Below, one piece after another: positions 49,001 to 59,138 of a stretch of 64,000 nt of DNA (positions are counted from its first letter, which is position 1; each line of letters starts with the position of its first letter). Source of the DNA: Batillaria attramentaria. Lineage: Eukaryota; Mollusca; Gastropoda; Batillariidae. A program made the position numbers and the translations under genes. Location of the stretch: assembly GCA_018292915.2 (NCBI GenBank), contig JACVVK020000388.1, positions 354,001-418,000 of the forward strand, read 5' to 3'. The notes beneath the pieces were generated by a model. The model had not been told where the DNA came from. It saw only the letters and a program-made list of their open reading frames with translations, and searched no databases.

Positions 49001-51484
49001 TAAATCGCTGGCGGCCAGCTGGCAAATCCCCCTTGCCGGTGCTGGCGCGGGAATAGAAAGCCGTTCTATTTTTCCTGGCAGCCAGCTAGCCACAGGCAGC
49101 CCGTACAGCCAACTGACCAATCACTGCCCAAACCTTGCAACGCCGCAGGCTGCGTGTGCCGCGGAACACTTGCCCGCCAGCAGGCAGCCGAGTACGGCAA
49201 CATGCAGACTGGCAGTCGTGTAACCGTGCGCTTAAGTATGCAATAGGAGGCAACCCAACTTAACAGCTGGACAAAAGTTGCCTCCCTTCTACCTATACAG
49301 CCTTAGCCTGGGCTGTGCTCATCAGTTCTGTCTGCAAGCCCAGCCCAACAGTGGGGGTGGGGGGGTGTTCGGGGGTTTAACGTTCTTTTCCACCACATAC
49401 GGGTGATATCAAAGATGGGGCAACGATGAAAAAGCCAGCACCAACAGTGCAGGGAGATGGAAGGGTCATATGAGTAACACCATAACAAAAGTATTCTAGA
49501 AAAGATTATTTTTGCATGTAGAAATACATTTATCTGTGCAAGTGTAACTATAAAATGAATCTCAAATTCAAAATGATGACGGGACAGAAACAGAGCACCA
49601 CTAACAAAGATGCCACTCCAGCCACAATTTTCCACTGTTATTGAAGTTCTCTAACTTGCCATGTAAATCTGCTTTGAGAACTAGGACTGGGTGCTACACA
49701 CATACACAAACTTGAATTAACTTTCACCTGAAACCAACAGGAGAGTTTTAAAGAGAACTGACCAAACAAACTCATAAAGGAAATTCGAACCTGTTCATCA
49801 TCACAGCCCTTGAAGTCTCCAACACGTAACATATGGTTCAGGTACTCACAAATCTTGTTGTCAAACACAGCGGCTTGGTTGTGGAAGTTTCCCTGAAAAT
49901 GATGTAAACATGTACACTGTAAATACATAGCTTCAGAAAGAAAACAAGAGAAAAACACAATGATGAAGTTTGTCGCAGGCAAATGAAGTACAACAAATGG
50001 ACAGACAACAGGTAGATGAAGTAGCGTTATAACACAGACTTACTTCAAGTCAAAAACAGAATGCAAAAACTCACAGAGGTAAATTCCACAAGAGTGTCAA
50101 TCAGCTGAATGATGAGTTGTACAGTCTTGTCACTGACATTGCCGTACAGGATGTTCAGAAATCGTGTTACCTCTGCCACCAGGTTCAGGGATTTGATGTT
50201 GTCTGGCTGCTCTCTCAAGTAGTCCTGAGAAATAATCCAGCAAAAGAATTCAACTGAGAAACACAAAGACTTAAATACAACAGCAGGCTTTGATAAGATG
50301 CAGCATGAGTCCTGGACTGATGATATCAATTAAAGGCCCAAGATGCAACTTCTTTAAAGCTGTTTTGGGTTGTTGTTTTTTTTGTTTTGTTAGTATTTCT
50401 TCTTGCCTTTAGAGCTCTACTAAGCTTGAGATAGACTGTTTCAAATGTATAGGCTCACTCACAAACACAACTGTTCCAAAACAAAAGTTGTCTGCTGTGA
50501 AGCATAGAAATGTATGTGTCAGATGCCATGTGAAGCATTAAGATTGCCATGAAATGTCAGCTTTCAAATCAAAGGAATGCAGGTACGGACGTGGTATAAT
50601 TCGGTGCCCCTGATTATGTAACATACACTCCACTCATTTGCTGATTTGAACTGAAACACCGCTCATTAAAACTCAGTTTTTACGCTCAAAATCAGTAAAC
50701 TTGTGTATTTTCAGTAATCCCAGGCACCACATTCTGAAAACTCTATATAAAATATCAGGGAAAGCCTTTGCCCGTTGCCTCTCCTCACCTGAAGATCTTT
50801 GTACTGATTGTCACACATGAGGCCCAGAACTCGCAGCACCAGCTCAACGAATCCGTCATCTTTGAAATCCAGTCCATCAGACACAGGCACAGCTGCCTCT
50901 GGCACAGGCTCAGCAGGAGCCACTTCAGCTGTTTTTTTTGGTTTGCTCCGTTTCTGCATTGGTATGTTCTCGACTCCCATGAGGGTGCCGCTGTTGGGCT
51001 GTGTGACTGTGACCCCAGGAATGGTCGTGGTGCCGCCCACTCGAGTTCCAGCTGCTGGTTTGGGTGCTTGCATGTTGCGCCTTTTCAATACCCGACATGA
51101 TTTCCTCTGTTGTAAAGAATTAAGAGTAAAGAGAGTAATGCAAGCTTCCGATGCATATTAACCGGTGTGTGCAACTTTGCCAGCAAATAACGTACTGCAC
51201 ATAGAGATTCCCTGTTCTTCCGGTTCCCCTCCCACCACTTTTCTTTTCATTACTTTAGCTTGTGAGCTGGTCTGAGAAATCTTTTTAACTGAAGTTTATA
51301 TTCTGACACATCATAGAAAACACTGACCCCAGCTGGGTGGCCATATGAGCATCGTGAAAGATAAGAACAAGCAAATACAATGCCCTGGGAAAGACAATGA
51401 CAATCTTTAATTTTCCATAGGTAGATGATTTTGGCCAGCAGGTAAGTTAACAACCTTGCCATTGCTGAACTACAGGCACTAAGT

Positions 51485-51548
<64 letters not shown>

Positions 51549-54500
51549 TAAAGGGCAAGGCAAGTCAAGTGCAATGCTGGGTTTAGGGGATAGATAGTGA
51601 TGTCCTAGACGCTGAAGCCCAAAAGATTTGAACACGAATACACCATTCAGCATTTTTCACACCAAACGGAAGCCGAAATGCGATGCCATGGAGGCTGCCA
51701 TGTTGATCCTAGCAGTGACGTCACTCCACCACTCAGCAGCGCAGCAGGCGAAATTCTGACACTGTGAGTGCAGGTGTGCCTGCTACACGTTTTAGGCGTG
51801 GTATTTCTGGCTTGTATACACACTTTGCTTATTTCCTGAAAGCTAGAATGGATTTGGGGATAGTTTCCTATAATTTCGAGCCAGAATATTCTGAGGAAGA
51901 GCTCAGTACGGGGTCAGGCAGAAAACAGTGGGGACGATGGGGAAGAGCCGAATGATGAGAACGAGTGCAATTGTGGGAGATGCGTGTTTGACAAGTGAAG
52001 CAGCAACATTGTTCGCAAAAGCACCAGTGAAACAATCCGGGGTAAAATGATCTCCACAAACGAGGTCTCGATTGTTCCAGGCGTATTCCTGCACGCGGCG
52101 GGGCAAGCGAGCCGTTCTTCAAGGTCTCCAACCATTTCGCACACAACCTCCGTTTTTCCTTTGATCTGTTTAGATTCGGAAATTCAAAAAAGCTTTTGTG
52201 GCTTCCATCTGCATTCTTACACGTGCCCTGTTTGCTGAAACAACCAAACGCTTTGCACTGTGGCATCTCGAACACAAAATAATACTCTGGAACAACCCGC
52301 TCAAAGCGGGCACTGCCAACAGTGGTGGTGGAGTGACGTCACTGTCAGTACCTTTCCCGTCTCATGGCGCAGCCCAGGAACCGAAAGCAGAGGGTGTTTT
52401 CAGCGCATTTTTGAGTAAATGGTACTTTGTTCACGAAAAGTTTTGCTGTCTAACAGCTTAGGACCTCAATATAGATCTGTTATTTAAACCCAATAGTGCT
52501 CTTGACTTGCCGTACCCTTTAAACACCTTAAACACCATCATCATCATCAGAGAGATACAAAAGAGAGAGACACAGACAAAGTCAGAGAGGCAACCCCATC
52601 AAGAGTCACAGTCAAGGCCTTGCAAGCAGTCAGACTATGTTCTGTTTGCACAACTCATTACCTCCTGCAGTGCTTTCTCCTGGGCAACTGACTCCTCCAC
52701 TTTAGCCATGTGCATGGCATGCAGCAGACGTCTGAAACATATTGACAGCTACAGTAAACCAAGGCAGCACACTCTGCATGCATGCGTATACTTGCAGTAT
52801 ATTTCAGCCAGCTCCTTTGGCTTTCTACAGCTGCTTGATGTGTTGTGGAGAGAAAAAACATACAGTGAAACAAAATGGTCTCCAGCCAAATATGTTGTTT
52901 CCATTCAGTAACCTGCTCTCTTTCTCTCTCTCTGCGTGCCTGCCTGACTTCCCCAAGGAAAGCCAGCATGACATCAATATGAGATGGGGAAATGGCGCTC
53001 ACACTTTGTGTAACTGCGCGTGCTTTGTTTCTTCTGTTTTTGTGATGCGTGTGGTTTGCTGAGGAAATGTGCTTGAAGCGCAAACTGCAGTGATTTTTTT
53101 TTTTTTTTTAATGTATTTTTAATGGCACCAGAGACATATCATCTACATACAGTTTGCGCGATCTTGAGATCTAAAATGGGTTTATCTGCGCCGTCAAATG
53201 AGGTCCGGTTTATGCCATAAGTATAAGAGCGACAACTTCCGTTCTTTGCAAATGCAAAACCCAAAACAAATGTCGTATAGAATGTTTAGCTGGTTGACGT
53301 CACTTACTTTTTTGGTGTTGCATAAGTGCTCGTGCTTTATTTCCCTCGATCTTTGTGAGGAGTGTGGTTTGTGGAGGAAATGTGGTTGGAGTACAAACTT
53401 TCAACTGATGATAACGGCTGCAGTGAATTACTTGGAATTTTTTAAATATTTATTATGACACCAGAGACTCCCTATCTACATACGGTAGGTGATTTTGACA
53501 TTTAATTTTTTTTTTCTCGCTGTCAAATAAGGTATGGTTTATGTCAAAAGTATGAAAATGACCACTTCCAAAATTTTATCTGTTCAAAGTCCGTATTCAT
53601 GCTATCAACAGCAAAAATATTAAGTGATGTAAACAAATTTTACAGCTTAAAATGCCAGACAACCAACTTTTCCTGAAAGGGCGATAACTCCAAAAATATC
53701 GTTACAACTGCAAAGTGCTCTCGGTTTCTAATCCAAAATCTTGACAAAGTAAGAAAAATAAAATTTCAAGCTGTTTGGTTGAGAACTGTCGAAAAAAACG
53801 GATGCACACATACACACACATACATACAGTATTCAACCCTGGCTGAGAGCGCATTCTGGTGCACCATACGCGTCAGCATCGATGACATACATTTCCCATC
53901 ACTGTCAGAGTTACACACGGTACAAAATTTAGCCTGTCCTATGATGTTGTTTCTGTTACTAAGGAAACAAAATAACTAGAGAGGCAGCAGCCTCCATGGC
54001 TCCCTTGTGACATCGTTCAAGGTCATGCAAGAGAGTATGTTTGTAAAAAATCTTACCAATATCTATCACCAAGCCAAGTAAGGTGTCTCTGGTGTTTCTT
54101 AGTTCCTGGCAATATTACAGTTTTCCCAAAAACTGTTTGTATGGCCTTGACCTTGGGTCAAGGTAATTCAAATGAGATCTCATCAATGTCTATCATTTTG
54201 CTAAGTTTGACACCCCTAGTATTTGTAGTTTCTCCAAAAACGGTATACTGAAACTCACAACAGACAGCATTAATGACCTTGACCTTGAGTCAAGGTCATT
54301 GAAAGTGGTATGTATGCATAGGTCTGATCAAAGTCTATTAGCACACCAGGTTTGACACCTCTGCTGTTTGTAGATTCTGAGAAAATGCCAATGTTAAGGT
54401 TTACTGCAGAAATACGGAAAATAGCTTTACGGCCTTGACCTTGACACAAGACCATTGAATACATGTATATCTGTAAAGTTCTTATCAATGTCTATCATCA

Positions 54501-55025
54501 TGCAAAGTTTAAAATCGCTGGTTTTTGTAGATTCAAAGAAAATGCCAATGTATAATTTTCAAACAGACAGCTTTAGTGACCTTGACCTTGAGTCAAGGTC
54601 ATTCAAAATGATATAGTTTGAAAGGTCTTGTCGCTGTCTATCAGCAGGTCAACTTTGGTGCCTCTGCTGTTTGTAGATTCTGAGAAAATGCCAATGTTAA
54701 GGTTTACTGCAGAAATACGGAAAATAGCTTGTATGGCCTTGACCTTGACACAAGGCCATTGAATACATGTATATCTGTAAAGCTCTTATCAATGTCGATC
54801 ATCATGCAAAGTTTAAAATCTCTTGTTTTCGTAGATTCCAAGAAAATGCCAATGTAAAATTTTCAAACAGACTGCTTTAGTGCCTTGACCTTGAGTCAAG
54901 GTCATTCAAAATGATATACTTTGAAAGGTCTTATGGCTGTCTATCAGCATGCCAAGTTCGGTGCCTCTGCTCTTTGTAGATTTTGAGAAAATGCCAATGT
55001 TAAGGTTTTCTATACATTTACTGCG

Positions 55026-55077
<52 letters not shown>

Positions 55078-58000
55078 TGACAGAGGGTTAGTACATAGAC
55101 TCCTTTTGTACACAAGGGAGCCAAAAAGGCTGTGGTGGTTTTTGGCTAGCTCCCACCAAATTCAGCTGATCGGTGTGTCACAGTGAACAAATATATAAAC
55201 ACATTGACAGTTACAGTGAAATGAGTCTGCAGATGCAGAATCTAAATGTAAGCTTGTGGCATATTTCAACCACTTAATCCCACTGCTTTCTTCAGCCAGC
55301 TTGTGTGTGAGAAGATAGAGAACTCAGCAAGTCAAGCCAAGCCAAAGATATTTATTGTTTGAAAATGTTTCATAGATACTTGATATGGTGATTTTGTTTT
55401 ACAATTCAAGGTTCTGAAAGCATTAAGAAGTGTACCCACTTTTCTCTTGTTGCCACGGCAGACAGCTGGATACGATTCTTGATGGCAAAAAAGAATGTCT
55501 CATCTCGTGTACTGGTGAAGTGCCTGTACATGCTCGTCTGCAAATGCAACCAGAATGCATGTACATGTACAGTCAAACCTGCCAAGAAAGTCACCACTGC
55601 AAACCATGCCACTGCCCAAGCCCGTTGCCAGAAAGGATCCCCCAGCCTTTCCCTCAACATTTACACTGTAAAAGACGCTCATCTGTGTAATGAAGCCGTG
55701 CCACCAGTAATGGCAGTTTCAACCAGTCTATCACCCTGTACAAAACGGTCACTTTGTTGTGTGGTGACTACCTTCACACCCCCACTGTTTTCTCAACGAG
55801 CGTCTGCGGAGCCTTATCCCCTCATTGTTTGCCAATCAATGTCTGACGCTGAGGTTTTGCTGTGCCTGCCATTGACATGTGCCTCCCCCGCAGAAGGGGA
55901 GGGGGGTAGGCAACGTCCATTTGATCACTTTATACTCAGGAAGCGATCAGCTGAGTGTGACTTTGCAGTTGTAGTGGCCGCCCAGTGCAGTGTCCACAGA
56001 CAGTGTCTGCTGCCTTGTGGGTGGCCTAATCCCCTTTTCACTGTCACAAGAGGGCAGTGGGCAGTGATGCCTGACACTAGCCAGGAAGTGTTCATCTGGG
56101 TGTCACTACTTGTTGCTCTTTTAGTTCTCCGTCTTCAAAAATCAATACCTTCCAATCTCAATAGCGACTGAAGTAAAAGATGCTTGGACAAAGAAGAATT
56201 GCATGGCTCTGTGTTTTATTGTCTGATCATATGTAGGATGATAGTTTGAAACATTAGGCACATTTCCTGTTTGAAGATTGTACCGTGTGAAAGCCGGCCA
56301 CCTGTCTAAGATGGCCAGTTTGGCTAAGTCCCTTGGGTGACCATCTTATACAAGTTTGACTGTACTAACAAAACAAAATTTAACTAGAGAGGCAGAAGCC
56401 TCCATGGCTTGATCCCTTGTGGCATGGGTCAAAGTCATTCAAAAGAATATATGTCTGTAAAACTCTTATCACAGTCTATCATCAAGCCAAGTAAGGTGTC
56501 TCTGGTGTTCTTAGATCCTGGCAATACATGTATTACAATTTCCCCCCAAATTGCTTGTGTGGCCTTGACCTTGGGTCAAGGTCACTCAAATGAGTTCTCA
56601 TCAATGTCTATCATTATGCCAAGTTTGACGCCTCTAGTATTTGCAGTTCCTCTGAAAACGGTAATGTTGAAATTCACGACAGACAGCTTTAATGACCTTG
56701 ATCTTGAGCCAATGTCGTTCAAAAAGGTATGTCTGCATAGGTCTCATTGCTGTCTATCATCATGCTCCATTTGGTGCCTCTACTGTTTGTTGTTTCGGAG
56801 AAAATGCCAACTTTAAAGTTTCCCCAAAACAGCTTGCATGGCCTTGACCTTGACTTAAAGTAACTGAATACAGGTATGTCGATCAGTAAAGGTGTCATTA
56901 ACGTCTATCATCATGCAAAGTTTGATGCTTCTTTTTTTCTAGATTCTGAGAAAATGCACATGTAAAATTTCCAAACTACTACTACTACTAAGACCCCTGG
57001 CTCCACGTGGAGCATAGGCCATCGACAACCCTTCGCCATCGCACTCTGTTCTGGGCTACTCATTCCACTCCAGTCCAGTTGATCCCCTGCTTGCATAGCT
57101 CTGCCTCAGTGTCCCGCCTCCAGCTGTTGCGAGGCCGGCCTCTCTTCCTTTTCCCCTGCGGGTTTCATGTCAAGGCTTGGCGAGTGATGCTGGATGCTGG
57201 CTTCCTGAGGGTGTGTCCAATCCAGCCCCACTTCCTCCGCAGGATCTGCTTGGCCACTGGTTCCTGTCCCGCTCGCTCCCATAGCTCTTCATTTCGGATC
57301 TTCTCTGGCCATCGGATGTTGAAGATACGCCTCAGACAGGTGTTGAAAAATGTCTGGATCTTCTGCTGCACCGTCTTTGTTGTCCTCCATGTTTCGCACC
57401 TGTAGAGCAGAACTGACTTCACGTTGGAGTTGAAGATGCGAAGTTTGGTTCTTGTGCTGATAACTTTTGATGCCCAGATATTCTTCAGCATGACCATGGC
57501 TGCTCTTGCCTTGCCGATTCTGGCTGTGATGTCTCGGTCTGTGCCTCCCTGTCCATCAACCACACTCCCCAGGTAAACAAAAGACTCTACCTCCCTGATG
57601 GGCTCTCCACCGACTGTGACTGGTGTGTTGGCAGTGGTGTTAATCTTCATCAGCTCGGTTTTCTTCCGGTTGATCTTGAGCCCTGTTCCGGCTGATGTGG
57701 CTTCCAGGCAAGTGGTCTTGTCCTGCATCTGGCTGTGGCTGTGGGAGTGCCAGGTCGTCTGCAAAGTCGAGGTCATCCAGCTGCGTCCAGAGTGTCCACT
57801 GTATCCCGTTTTTCCTGCCTGTTGTGGTGGTCTTCATGATCCAATCGATGACCAGGAGGAAGACGAACGGGGACAACAGGCATCCCTGGCGGACTCCGGT
57901 CTTCACCTCGAAGCTTTCTGACAGCTGGCCGGCATGGGCAATCCTGCAGCTCATGTCTTGGTAGGTGCACTGGATCAGGGTCGAGTCAAGATCATTTAAA

Positions 58001-59106
58001 ATGGTATGTGTCCACAGGCCTTATCACTGTCTATTAGCACGTCAAGTTTGGCACCTCTGCTGTTTGTTGTTTCTGAGAGAGGTAATGTTAATGTTTCACA
58101 ACTAGAGAGGCAAAAGCCTCCATGGCTCCCTTGTGACAAGGGTCAAGGTCATTCACAAGTGTATGTTTGTAAAGCTCTTATCACATCATCACGGCAAGTA
58201 AAGTGTCTCTGGCGTTCCAAGTTCCTGGCAATATTACAATTTTCCCCCAAACAGTTTGCATGGCCTTGACCTTGGGTCAAGGTCATTAAAATGAGATCAC
58301 ATCAATGTGTATTATTATGCCAAGTTTGACGCCTCTAGTATTTGTAGTTCCTCCGAAAACGGTAATGTTAAAATTCACGACAGCGTTAATGACCTTGACC
58401 TTCAGTCAAGGTCATTCAAAAAGGTAGGTCTCATTGCAGTCTATCATCATGCCCTGTTTGGTGCCTTAACTGTTTGTTGTTTCAGAGAAAATGCCAAGGT
58501 TAAAGCTTCCCCAAAACAGCTTGCATGGCCTTGACCTTGACTAAAAGTCATTGAACACAGGTATGTCAGTGAAGGTGTTGCCAATGTCTATCATCATGCA
58601 AAGTTTGATACTTCTGGTTCTTCTAGATTCCGAAAAAATGCAAATGTAAAAATTTCCGAACAGACTGCTTTAATGACCTTGACCTTGGGTCAAGGTCATT
58701 TAAAATGGTATGTGTGCATAGGTCTTATCACTGTCTATCAACACGCCAAGTTTGGCGCCTCTGCTGTTTGTTATTTCTGAGAAAATGCCAATGTTAAGGT
58801 TTCACAAAAATAGCTTGTATGGCCTTGACCTTGACACAAGGCCATTGAATACATGTATATCTGTAAAGTTCTGATCAATGTCTATCATCATGCAAAGTTT
58901 CAAACCTCTGGTCTTTGTAGATTCCGTGAAAATGCCAATATAAAATTTTCAAACAGACAGCGTTAGTGACCTTGAGTCAAGGTCATTCAAAATGATATAT
59001 TGTGAAAGGTCTTGTGGTTGTCTATCAGCATGCCAAGTTTGGTGCCTCTGCTGTTTGTAGTTTCTGAGAAAATGACAATGTTAAAGTTTTCTGGACACAC
59101 ACACAC

Positions 59107-59138
<32 letters not shown>

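Noticed and set aside
48885..49223. 112-codon plus-strand frame in GC-rich intron block
   Set aside because: Ala/Leu-rich from repeated CTGGCA motifs; no domain or splice context.
55479..56171. 230-codon plus-strand frame
   Set aside because: Runs antisense through a channel exon and across the pogo-like MITE boundary; no domain.
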